Origin: Dyadobacter fanqingshengii
GTDB lineage: Bacteria > Bacteroidota > Bacteroidia > Cytophagales > Spirosomataceae
DNA: 64,000 nt
Reading direction: 5' to 3'
Assembly: GCF_023822005.2 (NCBI RefSeq)
Contig: NZ_CP098806.1
Span: 2,294,001 to 2,358,000 of the forward strand
The translations under genes were made by a program, and so were the position numbers. The notes below the pieces were generated by a model that had not been told where the DNA came from, did no database searches, and saw only the letters and a program-made list of their open reading frames with translations. Below, in pieces: positions 7,999 to 17,019 of the stretch (positions within the stretch are counted from its first letter, which is position 1; the number at the start of each line of letters is the position of its first letter).

Positions 7999-9099
7999 AT
8001 GCGCAATACATTGCTAACATTCATTTGCTTAATCTCCGCGATCATGACATTCGCACAAAATTCCGGAAAAGAACTCCTTTACGTAGGCACTTACACCCAG
8101 AAGGGCGAAGGCATTTATGTTTACGAGTTCGACAGAAAAGATCTGTCTTACAAAGAATTGCAGGTTTTGGTCAATAAAAACAGCCCCTCATTCCTGGAAT
8201 TCCATCCCAACAAAAAATTCATGTACGCTGCCAACGAAGGCAACAGCACGGTGTCTTCCTATGCCATCGACGCCACCGGGAAACTCACGGCATTGAATTC
8301 GAAATCATCGCTCGGAAAAGGCCCTTGCCACGTAAGCGTGGACCCCAAAGGCCGTTTTCTGTATGTTTCCAATTACGGAAGCGGGCAACTCGGCGTTTAC
8401 CTGCTTAATGGTGACGGAACAATCGGTGCGGCGGCAGACAGCATTCAGGACAAGGGTGCAGCGTCGCAAAAACCGCATATGCATTCGGTAATCCCCTCAG
8501 CAGACGGCAAGTACATCTACGCTTCCGATCTGGGGATTGATAAAATCATGATTTACTCAGTTGACCCAAAAACTGGTAAGCTCACGCCGGGCGCTGTTCC
8601 TTACGTAGAAGTAAAAGCAGGTGACGGCCCTCGCCACTTCGCTATTCACCCGAACGGAAACTTCGCCTATTCGGCTGGTGAGCTTGGTTCTGTTGTCAAT
8701 TCTTTCAAAATCGTCAAAAACTCAGGTGCGCTGGTTCCTATGGAGCGGGTGACCATGCTTCCTTCTGATTTTACGGGTAAAAATTCCGCGGCAGACATTC
8801 ACTTTTCACCCGATGGAAAATTCCTGTATGCTTCCAACCGCGGACACGAAAGTCTGGCCATTTACGCTGTTGACGCCCAAACAGGCAAGCTAACCATTGC
8901 CGGACACGCAGAAACGCATGGAAAACATCCCCGCAATTTCCTGATCGACCAAAAAGGAGATTTCGCGATTGTGACCAACCGCGACAATGATAATGTAGTG
9001 TTCTTCAAAAGGAACCCACAAACCGGCCAGCTTACTTATACCAGTAAGGAGATCAGCGTTCCCACGCCTGTATGTGTGAAGCAGTTTTTCCTCAATTAA
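7999..9099 (+). CDS. Exported lactonase, 7-bladed propeller (6-phosphogluconolactonase-like)
   Basis: A 366-residue protein with a signal peptide (LLTFICLISAIMTFA then Q). The mature part has seven repeated blades with the YxxxG and DPxGRFLYV patterns of the YbhE/Pgl lactonase family: LLYVGTYT at the start, HVSVDPKGRFLYVSNYGSG in the middle and IHFSPDGKFLYASNRGH near the end. Cytosolic members hydrolyse 6-phosphogluconolactone. An exported one more likely opens an unphosphorylated aldonolactone made by the dehydrogenases encoded downstream. The PLP-enzyme gene begins 222 bases later. Confidence 0.88.
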   Translation: MRNTLLTFICLISAIMTFAQNSGKELLYVGTYTQKGEGIYVYEFDRKDLSYKELQVLVNKNSPSFLEFHPNKKFMYAANEGNSTVSSYAIDATGKLTALNSKSSLGKGPCHVSVDPKGRFLYVSNYGSGQLGVYLLNGDGTIGAAADSIQDKGAASQKPHMHSVIPSADGKYIYASDLGIDKIMIYSVDPKTGKLTPGAVPYVEVKAGDGPRHFAIHPNGNFAYSAGELGSVVNSFKIVKNSGALVPMERVTMLPSDFTGKNSAADIHFSPDGKFLYASNRGHESLAIYAVDAQTGKLTIAGHAETHGKHPRNFLIDQKGDFAIVTNRDNDNVVFFKRNPQTGQLTYTSKEISVPTPVCVKQFFLN

Positions 9100-9321
9100 A
9101 TCCCTCTGTTTTTCGGTTCAAACCTGATCATTATCGCTTGTCGGAATAATAAGGTGTTAAAGTGGATAATGACCAAAGTTTATTTTCTAGATTTCATTTA
9201 TCAAAAAAAATAATCCTACAAAAAAGAGTATCAGCATGCATTTCCTGCATCATTAAAATGTTGATCCTTTCATGACCAATTTTATTGCCCTTATCACCTT
9301 TTTCAAGTCCTTTCCAATATC

Positions 9322-10542
9322 ATGATAAACCGTAGAGATTTAATCAAACATTTATCCGCTGTGCCCTTGTTAGGCGGATTTTTGGGAAACGGCAGTGCGG
9401 AAGCTGCCACTTTCGCCGCTAAGCTCCCAGCCAGAAACCTCGCCAAGGAACTGGGAATCAGAACATTTATTAATGCCGCGGGTACCTACACGGCTATGAC
9501 GGGATCGCTGATGCAGGAGGAAGTTGTAGAAACGATCCAGGGCGCAGCCCAAAATTTCATGATGCTGGATGAGGTGCAGACAAAGGTTGGGGAAAAAATA
9601 GCAGCATTAACCCACGCAGAATCCGCGGTGGTAACGGCCGGCTGCTTCTCCGCATTGACGCTGGGACTTGCCGGCGTGCTAACCGGAATGGATCAGAAAA
9701 GAGTGGAAGCATTGCCGCACCTGGAAGGGACCGGCATGAAATCCGAAGTGATCATTCAGAAAGGCCACAACATTGGCTATTCGCACGCATTGACGAACAC
9801 GGGTTGCAAAATCATTCAGGTAGAGACGGTTGAAGAATTGGAAAAGGCCATTAATGAGAAAACAGCATTGCTTTGGTTCCTGCATATCCAATCGGATAAG
9901 GGCCAGATCATGCATGAGAAATGGGTGGAAATTGCAAAAAAACATGGCATAGCAACCATGATCGATATGGCGGCGGACGTCCCTCCGGTTGAAAATCTCT
10001 GGAGATTCAATGATATGGGCTTTGACCTGGTGTGCGTTTCGGGCGGAAAAGCCATGCGCGGGCCACAAAGCGCGGGCATTCTGATGGGTAAAAAACATCT
10101 GATCGACGCAGCGAGACTGAGCATGCCGCCACGGGGTTCAACGATCGGACGCGGTATGAAAGTGAATAAAGAGGAGATCCTGGGCATGTATGTGGCGCTT
10201 GAAAAATTCGTCAAGATGGACCACAAAAAAGAGTGGAAAATGTGGGAAGACCGGGCTGCAACCATTGGTAATGCTGCAAAAAGCATTGCTGGAGTAAATG
10301 TGGAGACCTTTGCGCCTGAGCTGGGCAACCACACGCCTACCCTCCGAATTTCCTGGGATTCGGCCAAAGTGAGTTTGCCTGTCAAATTGTTGCAGGAAAA
10401 TCTCCGCAAAGGCGATCCGTCCATTGAGATCATGCCCGGCGAAAACAATACACTGACCATCACAACCTGGTGCCTGAAACCCGGTGAAGAAAAAATAGTA
10501 GCAACCCGCCTGAAAGAAGAATTGTCAAAAGCGGTTGTTTAA
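9322..10542 (+). CDS. Tat-exported PLP-dependent SelA-like ammonia-lyase (DgaE-like)
   Basis: A 406-residue fold-type I PLP enzyme of the SelA-related group that contains DgaE (D-glucosaminate-6-phosphate ammonia-lyase). The PLP lysine is probably Lys243 in SGGKAMRGPQSAG, and the conserved FINAAGTYTAMTGSLM block follows the leader. The N-terminus NRRDLIKHLSAVPLLGG with a later AEA is a twin-arginine signal, which suits an enzyme that must load PLP in the cytoplasm before export. It heads a tight operon running to 16165 with a COG3964 deacetylase, dehydrogenases, a cytochrome and RidA. The ammonia-lyase or dehydratase role is family-based; the substrate is not known. Confidence 0.85.
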   Translation: MINRRDLIKHLSAVPLLGGFLGNGSAEAATFAAKLPARNLAKELGIRTFINAAGTYTAMTGSLMQEEVVETIQGAAQNFMMLDEVQTKVGEKIAALTHAESAVVTAGCFSALTLGLAGVLTGMDQKRVEALPHLEGTGMKSEVIIQKGHNIGYSHALTNTGCKIIQVETVEELEKAINEKTALLWFLHIQSDKGQIMHEKWVEIAKKHGIATMIDMAADVPPVENLWRFNDMGFDLVCVSGGKAMRGPQSAGILMGKKHLIDAARLSMPPRGSTIGRGMKVNKEEILGMYVALEKFVKMDHKKEWKMWEDRAATIGNAAKSIAGVNVETFAPELGNHTPTLRISWDSAKVSLPVKLLQENLRKGDPSIEIMPGENNTLTITTWCLKPGEEKIVATRLKEELSKAVV

Positions 10543-10585
10543 AATTTTGCATTACCAGAATACCTATTCCTAAGCCCTATAAAAA

Positions 10586-11836
10586 ATGAAACACAGATCC
10601 CTGCTTATCCTTTTGTTGATATGCAGTGTGAGTCTCGCCATTAACGCGCAAACTTACAGCATATTGATCAAAGGCGGAACAGTCATTGACCCCAAAAATA
10701 ACCTCAACCAGATCATGGACGTGGGGATATTTGAAGGAAAGATCAAGAAGGTTGCCAAGGACATTGATCCAAAGGAAGCCAGACAGGTTGTGGATGCCAA
10801 AGGCATGTATGTCACGCCCGGACTCATTGATATTCACGGACATGTGTTTTTCGGAACAGAGCCAAACCATTATTTAAGTAATGGTTTGGTTGCGTTACCG
10901 CCCGATGGTTTCACCTTTCGCGTGGGCGTAACCACCATCGTGGATGCGGGCGGCGCGGGCTGGGAATCTTTCTCTGAATTCAAAAAGAATGTGATTTTCA
11001 ATTCCAAAACGCGGGTGCTCTCCTTCCTTAACATTGTCGGCGAAGGCATGCGCGGTGGAAACTGGGAACAGGACACGAGCGACATGAACCCGGAACTCGC
11101 TGCCGGGGTCGCTTTGAAGAACAGCAATGATGTGGTCGGTTTTAAAGTAGCGCATTTCATGGGCAACGACTGGAAACCGGTGGACAATGCTGTGAAGGCC
11201 GGAAAGTTGGCTAATATGCCTGTCATGGTTGATTTTGGCGGAAGCACGCCACCACTGCCGCTGGAAGACCTGTTTCTTAAACACCTTCGCCCGGGAGACA
11301 TTTTTACACACGCATACACCCTGCTGGAAGGCAATGTAAGAGAAACCATTGTGGACGAAAAAGCGCAGAAAGTGCGGCCATTCGTTCTGGAAGCTCGTAA
11401 GCGCGGCATCATTTTCGACGTGGGTTACGGCGGTGCGAGCTTCAATTATTCGCAGGCCATTCCAGCAATTAAGCAAGGTTTTTATCCCAATACGATCAGC
11501 ACAGACTTGCATACGGGCAGCATGAACGGCTCTATGAAAGACATGCTGAGCATTATGTCCAAATTTTATGTCATGGGTATGGATTTGCCGTCGGTTATCA
11601 AAGCCAGCACCTGGGCTCCGGCGCAAGTGATCCAGAGAGAAAACCTGGGCCACATTTCCGAAAACGCTATCGCGGACGTCGCGATTTTTTCCATGCGCAA
11701 AGGAAATTTTGGCTTTTACGACAAGACCGGTTTTAAAATGGATGGCAAGGAAAAGCTGGAATGTGAAATGACGATCATGGGCGGTAAAATCGTCTACGAT
11801 CTCAATGGAATTGCCAAACCTATTTATTTAAAATAA
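10586..11836 (+). CDS. Exported COG3964 amidohydrolase/deacetylase (copy 1)
   Basis: A 416-residue protein with a signal peptide (LLILLLICSVSLAINA). It belongs to the amidohydrolase superfamily, EF_0837/AHA_3915 group, often misnamed dihydroorotase; studied relatives remove acetyl groups from N-acetyl-D-amino acids and acetyl-mandelate. Visible metal-site residues are H84 and H86 (IDIHGH), probable bridging K187 (GFKVAH), H242 (FTHAY) and D307 (STDLH). Where I remember relatives having His (DVGHG), this protein has Tyr281 (DVGYGG). It lies 43 bases after the PLP enzyme, the same pairing seen in EF_0837/EF_0838 clusters. A close paralogue lies at 24104. Confidence 0.88.
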   Translation: MKHRSLLILLLICSVSLAINAQTYSILIKGGTVIDPKNNLNQIMDVGIFEGKIKKVAKDIDPKEARQVVDAKGMYVTPGLIDIHGHVFFGTEPNHYLSNGLVALPPDGFTFRVGVTTIVDAGGAGWESFSEFKKNVIFNSKTRVLSFLNIVGEGMRGGNWEQDTSDMNPELAAGVALKNSNDVVGFKVAHFMGNDWKPVDNAVKAGKLANMPVMVDFGGSTPPLPLEDLFLKHLRPGDIFTHAYTLLEGNVRETIVDEKAQKVRPFVLEARKRGIIFDVGYGGASFNYSQAIPAIKQGFYPNTISTDLHTGSMNGSMKDMLSIMSKFYVMGMDLPSVIKASTWAPAQVIQRENLGHISENAIADVAIFSMRKGNFGFYDKTGFKMDGKEKLECEMTIMGGKIVYDLNGIAKPIYLK

Positions 11837-11871
11837 CCGACCGCAATCCTAAAACTCCTTTTTACCTAACA

Positions 11872-13614
11872 ATGCGCTATCATTCTTTCAAACTTTCAGC
11901 TTCCTTACTGCTGCTCTTTGCATTGGGCTTTACCCAGCGCGGCGATCAGCAGGAAGTGCCTGTTAACACGAAAAACGGCGGATTATTCTTGCCTGACGGC
12001 TTCGAAGCGACCGTTGTTGTGGACAGCTTACCCGGCAGGGCGCGCCACATTGCGGTCAATGATAATGGTGATATATATGTGAAAGCCCGCTTTGCAGACA
12101 AAGGTGAATCGGTGACTGCCTTGCGCGACACAAATGGCGACGGACGCGCGGACATGATCAAGCGTTTTGGCGGACGCGGTGGCGAAGGGGTTTATGGAAC
12201 TGCCATGCGGATCTATAAAGGTTACCTCTATTTCAGTTCCGAACTGATCGTTTACCGATATAAATTGAAGCCCGGCGAACTTGTCCCGACCAGCGAAGAA
12301 GAAGTGATTCTCACTGACGATCACGCCCATGGCATGCACGAGCACATTGCGAAACCTGTCACCTTTGACGACAAAGGGTTCATGTATGTGCCTTTTGGCG
12401 CCAATTCCAATGCTTGCCAGGATGATAACCGCATTCCCTCATCCAGCGGGCTAGACCCCTGCCCCATCCTGGAAGATCACGGGGGAATCTGGCGTTTTGA
12501 TGCCAATAAAAAAGGTCAGTTACAAAAAGACGGCGTGAAATTTGCAACCGGCTTGCGCAGTGTAGTGGCCCTAGACTGGAATTTCGCGGATAACAATTTA
12601 TATGCATTGCAACACGGCCGCGACGATCTGCTGCGCTTGTTCTCACAGCTTTTTTCTCCCTGGCAAAGCGCAATGCTTCCTTCCGAAGAGTTTTTCCGGA
12701 TCAAAGAAGGCACGCACGCCGGGTGGCCTTATTGTTATTGGGACCAAATGCAGGGGAAAAAAGTCCTTAACCCGGAATATGGCGGTGATGGAAATGAAGT
12801 AGGCCGATGCGGTGAATATGAGAAACCGTTGATTGGCTTTCCCGGACACTGGGCACCTAATGATATTCTGTTTTATCAGGGTAACCATTTCCCGGATCGT
12901 TACAAAAACGGCTCATTCATTGCCTTTCACGGTTCTACAAACCGCGCTCCCTATCCGCAATCCAGTTATTTCATTGGCTTCGTTCCATTTAAAGCCGGCC
13001 AGCCTTCGGGTGATTATGAGGTTTTTGCCGATGGTTTTGCAGGTGTGGATCCTATTGTGAATGTGAGTGATGCCGTGTATCGCCCTATGGGACTTGCGAT
13101 GGGCCCTGATGGCGCACTTTACATCGCCGAAACCGAAAAAGGAAAGATCTGGAAAGTCACTTACAAGGGTAACAAGCAGAAATTTACCAAATCTGCCCTT
13201 GTAAAAATGGAAAAGAGAAAAGCTATGTCCAATATCCGCACGCCGGACAAGATAAATGACAATCTGGATAAAGACAAACCTGTTGCCGGTGGAAAAGTGT
13301 ACAGCGTGTACTGCTCGGCTTGCCATCAGCGAAACGGAATGGGTGATTCGCAGCGATTTCCGCCGCTTGGCGGAGCCGAATGGGTAACCGGCGATAAAGA
13401 ACGCCTTATAAAAGTATTGCTGAAAGGGCTGGAAGGGCCGCTGGAAGTGAAAGGGCAGTCTTATAACAATGTAATGCCCCAGCACAGTTTTTTAAAGGAT
13501 GAGGAGATCGCCGAAGTGCTCACGCACATCAGGAGCAATTTTGGAAACAATGCAAGTGCCGTCACGATCGACGAGGTTGCCAAAACAAGATCTTCTCTCG
13601 ACAGCTTGAAATAA
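11872..13614 (+). CDS. Sorbosone dehydrogenase-like protein fused to cytochrome c
   Basis: A 580-residue exported protein. Residues 40-440 form a PQQ-dependent glucose/sorbosone dehydrogenase-like propeller (GFEATVVVDSLPGRARHIAV at its start; MGLAMGPDGALYIAETEKG at its end). The C-terminus, about 460-560, is a class I cytochrome c with heme motif C481-SA-C484-H485 and a later Met for the sixth ligand. The fusion should oxidise a sugar or alcohol in the periplasm and pass electrons straight to heme. It is 35 bases downstream of the amidohydrolase, within the operon. Its substrate is inferred to be an aldose or amino sugar. Confidence 0.87.
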   Translation: MRYHSFKLSASLLLLFALGFTQRGDQQEVPVNTKNGGLFLPDGFEATVVVDSLPGRARHIAVNDNGDIYVKARFADKGESVTALRDTNGDGRADMIKRFGGRGGEGVYGTAMRIYKGYLYFSSELIVYRYKLKPGELVPTSEEEVILTDDHAHGMHEHIAKPVTFDDKGFMYVPFGANSNACQDDNRIPSSSGLDPCPILEDHGGIWRFDANKKGQLQKDGVKFATGLRSVVALDWNFADNNLYALQHGRDDLLRLFSQLFSPWQSAMLPSEEFFRIKEGTHAGWPYCYWDQMQGKKVLNPEYGGDGNEVGRCGEYEKPLIGFPGHWAPNDILFYQGNHFPDRYKNGSFIAFHGSTNRAPYPQSSYFIGFVPFKAGQPSGDYEVFADGFAGVDPIVNVSDAVYRPMGLAMGPDGALYIAETEKGKIWKVTYKGNKQKFTKSALVKMEKRKAMSNIRTPDKINDNLDKDKPVAGGKVYSVYCSACHQRNGMGDSQRFPPLGGAEWVTGDKERLIKVLLKGLEGPLEVKGQSYNNVMPQHSFLKDEEIAEVLTHIRSNFGNNASAVTIDEVAKTRSSLDSLK

Positions 13615-13731
13615 CGTTTTTCTCCTTCCAACCTCGTTTAAGCGGATATTACTCTCCGGCAATTGAGTGTTCCTTTAAGGGGTTGGAGGGAGAATGACGA
13701 AAAATATAAACCACGTTTCTCTTATATTTTA

Positions 13732-14160
13732 ATGTTCAAAAATAAGGTTTTAGCCGCAAGTTTTATACTTTTCACCGGAATTGTACTGGCAGGATTTTCC
13801 TCCACAAACTCCGATCCGCGTCTCAACCAGGATCCCTGGAAAGCGCCTGCGTGGGCCGACACGCTCAAAAGTCCGTATCACGAAGAGCCGCTGACATTGG
13901 CCCAGGGTGAAGAACTTTTCACGCTTTATTGCGCAACATGCCATGGTGACGCCGGTTACGGCGATGGCGCAGCCGGTGGAGCATTAGGACAAAGGCCCGC
14001 CAACTTTCACGACACATTGGTCAAAGCCCAAAGCGACGGCTCTATTTTCTGGAAAATCGCGACAGGTCGTGGTAACATGCCGCCGTTTAAAGATGTGTTT
14101 ACCGACGAACAGAAGTGGCAGCTTGTTGCCTACATTCGTCACCTGGGCAAAACTGAGTAA
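13732..14160 (+). CDS. Membrane-anchored or periplasmic cytochrome c
   Basis: A 142-residue protein using the ATG at 13732 (MFKNKVLAASFILFTGIVLAGF); the longer frame from 13663 lacks a sensible start. One c-type heme motif, C67-AT-C70-H71, is followed by GDAGYGDGAAGG and a probable Met ligand in GRGNMPPF, so it is a class I cytochrome c. It lies between two PQQ-type dehydrogenase genes and likely carries their electrons toward the terminal oxidase. The gap of 117 bases before it is the largest in the operon and could hold an internal promoter; none was recognised. Confidence 0.9.
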   Translation: MFKNKVLAASFILFTGIVLAGFSSTNSDPRLNQDPWKAPAWADTLKSPYHEEPLTLAQGEELFTLYCATCHGDAGYGDGAAGGALGQRPANFHDTLVKAQSDGSIFWKIATGRGNMPPFKDVFTDEQKWQLVAYIRHLGKTE

Positions 14161-14181
14161 TTCCTGAACTTCAATCACCAT

Positions 14182-15663
14182 ATGTTGACTATTAGCCGCT
14201 TTATCAAACCAAAATTAACTGCGCTGCTTGTTGCAGCGGTTGCCTTCAATGCATGGGCACAGCCCAGAGAGACGGTTACGAACACACCCAAATCGCTCCG
14301 GGAAGACATTACCATTGAGCATTACATGAAGATCGAGCCGGAAGCGGTCCGTATCATTCAGCATCCGGTGACCGGCGACATTTATTACACAACCTTTTTT
14401 GGAGATGTTTTTAAAATCGTAATTACAAATAATCAGCCTGAAAGCAAGAAGATACTCAGCGCTGAGGATCACGGCATTACGCGTTTGCAAGGCGCTGCTT
14501 TTAAAGGAAACACATTGTTTCTGGCTGGAAATATTAATGTAAACAACAACAAAGGAAATAAGGGCCGGATGGTTCGCTATGAGCTAACAAATGGTGACGA
14601 CAAGCCCGAAATGACGGTTGTGTTCAACACCGTGGAATATGGCGCAAACAAAACAACATTCGACCACGGCTGGAACGCATTGGAGATCAGCCCGGACGGC
14701 AAATACATTTTCGTAAACACCGGTGCCAGAACGGATCACGGCGAGGTGCAGGATAACGGCGGAGAATATCCAAATGCCCGCGATAATGCATTAACTGCCA
14801 ACATATTCCGCTTTCCAATTGACTCGAAAGATTTGTTGCTTTCTACCGACACCCAAAAACTAAAAGCGGATGGATATCTCTATGCAGAAGGCATTCGCAA
14901 CGCATATGACATGGCATTTGACCCAAAAGGAAATCTTTTTGCCGTTTCCAATTCAGGCGATTACGACCATTCGGAAGATATGTTCTGGGTGCGACAGGGG
15001 CATCATTATGGCTTTCCGTGGGTAATGGGCGGCATTGACAATCCGCAGCAATTTCCGGATTACCAGCCCAATCCTGACACCGATCCATTCCTCAGCAAAT
15101 TTGCTTTTGCGTGGCTCATGAAGTATTTTCACAATGATCCCGACTTCCCGAAAAGGCCAGCAGGCGTTAAATTCAGCCCCGGCGTACAAAATATGGGTCC
15201 GGACGCGAACGAGTACCGCGACCGGAAAACAGGCCTGGTCGTGGACGGAGATTCTACGGGCATTGGCGTAAGCACATTTAACGCACATTCTTCTCCATTG
15301 GGCTTGTTTTTTGATACCAAGAATGCGCTGGGCAAAGATCTTACCGGAGATGGTTTCGTAATTCGTTACACCGGCGGACCAAGAAATGGCGTCGCCAATC
15401 CGAGTCCTTTGAGAAAGCAGGGAAGAGACCTGTTACACCTAGAAATGGCCTATGACAAAGCCACAGACAATTATAAAGTGAAAACAACCCGCATTATTGA
15501 TGGCTTTACTTCTCCCACGGATGCATTACTGGTTGGAAACAGTTTATACATTATCGAGTATGGCGGCAAGCAGGGCGGTAACAAATCCGGTGGAAGCATT
15601 TGGAAAGTGACATTGCCGGCCAATGAGAAAATGGCAAAGAGAAACAAGAAAAAAAGATCTTAA
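14182..15663 (+). CDS. Exported PQQ-dependent sugar dehydrogenase-like protein
   Basis: A 493-residue protein with a signal peptide (LTALLVAAVAFNAWA then Q). The propeller carries the soluble glucose/sorbosone dehydrogenase signature AEGIRNAYDMAFDPKGNLFA followed by NSGDYDHSEDMFWV and HHYGFPWVMGG, which contributes His and Asp residues to the cofactor or calcium site in this family. It has no heme motif, so it would rely on the cytochrome encoded just upstream (21 bases). The basic tail KRNKKKRS is unusual for an exported protein. Substrate unknown; a sugar aldehyde or amino sugar is plausible from the context. Confidence 0.85.
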   Translation: MLTISRFIKPKLTALLVAAVAFNAWAQPRETVTNTPKSLREDITIEHYMKIEPEAVRIIQHPVTGDIYYTTFFGDVFKIVITNNQPESKKILSAEDHGITRLQGAAFKGNTLFLAGNINVNNNKGNKGRMVRYELTNGDDKPEMTVVFNTVEYGANKTTFDHGWNALEISPDGKYIFVNTGARTDHGEVQDNGGEYPNARDNALTANIFRFPIDSKDLLLSTDTQKLKADGYLYAEGIRNAYDMAFDPKGNLFAVSNSGDYDHSEDMFWVRQGHHYGFPWVMGGIDNPQQFPDYQPNPDTDPFLSKFAFAWLMKYFHNDPDFPKRPAGVKFSPGVQNMGPDANEYRDRKTGLVVDGDSTGIGVSTFNAHSSPLGLFFDTKNALGKDLTGDGFVIRYTGGPRNGVANPSPLRKQGRDLLHLEMAYDKATDNYKVKTTRIIDGFTSPTDALLVGNSLYIIEYGGKQGGNKSGGSIWKVTLPANEKMAKRNKKKRS

Positions 15664-15697
15664 TTATATCCGTTTTAATAACCTTAATTATACAACC

Positions 15698-16165
15698 ATG
15701 TCCGAAAGAAGATCCATTCTTAAAAAATTATTCGCCTCTGTTGCCGGAGTAGCTGGAATTGGAGTCGCTTCCAAAGCAATCGCAGAAGCGCCCGCTGCCA
15801 CGGCGCCCGAAAAGGAAGTCGGTGACGTTGTTATGTATCAGGATGCACCCTTATTTTCAGGTCATACCAAGTTCAATAATATGGTTTTCGTCGCCGGAAA
15901 AGGCGCACACTTTGAAGGCGACATCACTGCTCACACCAAACACGTGCTGGACGAGCTGGAAAAAGAACTGATCAAAGCCGGTTCTTCGATGGAGAAAGTA
16001 TTGAAGTGCAGCGTTTTCCTGCACGACCTGAACGATTACAAAGCCATGAACGAAGCCTACAAAGGCCGTTTCGGCTCAAAACCACCCTGCCGCACAACCG
16101 TCGCAGTTTATGGTGGAGTGCCTGGGGATTCGTTGGTTGAGATTGATTGTATTGCTTATATATAA
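15698..16165 (+). CDS. Tat-exported RidA-family enamine/imine deaminase
   Basis: A 155-residue protein; the ATG at 15698 is chosen because it yields SERRSILKKLFASVAGVAG, a twin-arginine signal ending near AIAEAPA. The mature part is a complete RidA/YjgF domain with the catalytic Arg132 (CRTTVAVYGG) and Glu148 (LVEIDCIAY). RidA normally hydrolyses reactive enamines and imines released by PLP enzymes in the cytoplasm. An exported RidA in the same operon as an exported PLP ammonia-lyase-like protein suggests it clears that enzyme's product outside the cytoplasm. It is the last gene of the operon; its stop codon touches an 82-bp palindrome. Confidence 0.9.
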   Translation: MSERRSILKKLFASVAGVAGIGVASKAIAEAPAATAPEKEVGDVVMYQDAPLFSGHTKFNNMVFVAGKGAHFEGDITAHTKHVLDELEKELIKAGSSMEKVLKCSVFLHDLNDYKAMNEAYKGRFGSKPPCRTTVAVYGGVPGDSLVEIDCIAYI

Positions 16166-16246
16166 ACATTGTGGAAGCCCTTCGACTCCGCTCAGGGTGA
16201 CAAGCGCTTGTCACCCTGAGCGGAGTCGAAGGGCTTCCACAATGTT
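16165..16246. repeat. Perfect 82-bp palindrome (two 41-base arms, no spacer)
   Basis: The arms are exact reverse complements around a centre at 16205/16206, containing CCTTCGACTCCGCTCAGGGT and its complement. It starts on the last base of the RidA stop codon. The core resembles a small palindromic repeat scattered through many bacterial genomes, which yields spurious CHPERSRR peptides when translated. It may stop transcription at the operon end by forming a very strong hairpin, although no T run follows. Confidence 0.92.
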
Positions 16247-16392
16247 ACTTACAAAAACCTCCGAATCACAAACTTATATTTTGATATTATACAATTTCGC
16301 CGAAGGTAATTTTAAAATAAAAAATAAAGTCCCACTTATATTTTAAAATTCAGCGATTTAACGGTTACTTTGTTACCTGACCCCAATAAGAT

Positions 16393-17001
16393 TTGAACAA
16401 ACAACAACGCATCGCTGAGGAGAATGTGCTTCTTCTGAATCTCTGGCAACAATCTCAGGCCGGTGACAGTCTTGCATTTTGTCAACTTGCAGATAAACAG
16501 TATCGTACGCTCTTTAATTACGCCACCAATTTCACCTCGGACAGAGAATTTATTAAAGATTCAATCCAGGAATTGCTGATCCATATCTGGGAAAAGCGCC
16601 AGACCATTCACATTCAATTTGTTTCCATTTATTTCCTGAAAGCGCTTCGCAATCAGCTGCTCCAAGAGTTCCGTCGCAATAATCCGGCCAATTCGTTGCT
16701 GGATATTGATGAGGTTGGGCAGATTTCGGACTACCAAACTGTGGAAACCGAAATCGAGCAAAGTGAGATTTATTCTGAAAATCAGATCAAGGTCCGCTCC
16801 GCCATCAATGAGCTTCCACGCCGCCAAAAAGAAGTCGTTTTCCTCAAATACTTCGAAGGAATGGATAACGAGCAGATCGCCGACCTCATGCAAGTCAACC
16901 GCCAATCCGTCGCGAATCTTCTCTTTAAAGCAATAACCTCCCTAAAAACCCACATCCGCGCAGTAGCCAGCCTCATTTTGATATTCGTGGTTAATGCATA
17001 G
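16393..17001 (+). CDS. ECF-type RNA polymerase sigma factor
   Basis: A 202-residue sigma-70 family protein. Region 2 lies around residues 35-90 (FNYATNFTSDREFIKDSIQE...IWEKR) and region 4 around 135-185 (LPRRQKEVVFLKYFEGMDNE, then a helix-turn-helix). The only suitable start is TTG at 16393; no ATG precedes region 2. TTACTTTG at 16365-16372 is one mismatch from the -7 consensus. In Bacteroidota such factors work with a FecR anti-sigma and an STN-domain SusC to turn on uptake and catabolic genes; FecR is at 17631 and SusC at 18930. Unusually, a toxin-antitoxin pair separates sigma from FecR. Confidence 0.9.
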   Translation: MNKQQRIAEENVLLLNLWQQSQAGDSLAFCQLADKQYRTLFNYATNFTSDREFIKDSIQELLIHIWEKRQTIHIQFVSIYFLKALRNQLLQEFRRNNPANSLLDIDEVGQISDYQTVETEIEQSEIYSENQIKVRSAINELPRRQKEVVFLKYFEGMDNEQIADLMQVNRQSVANLLFKAITSLKTHIRAVASLILIFVVNA

Positions 17002-17019
17002 TCAGGTTCGCGGATTAAT

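Noticed and set aside
10895..11653. 252-codon minus-strand frame inside amidohydrolase copy 1
   Set aside because: Similar antisense frames appear in the paralogue at 24842-25147 because of shared codons; it is not a gene.
16110..16346. Reading frame with CHPERSRRAST peptides
   Set aside because: It is translation of the 82-bp palindrome and is a known type of artefact of this repeat, with no ribosome-binding site or homology.
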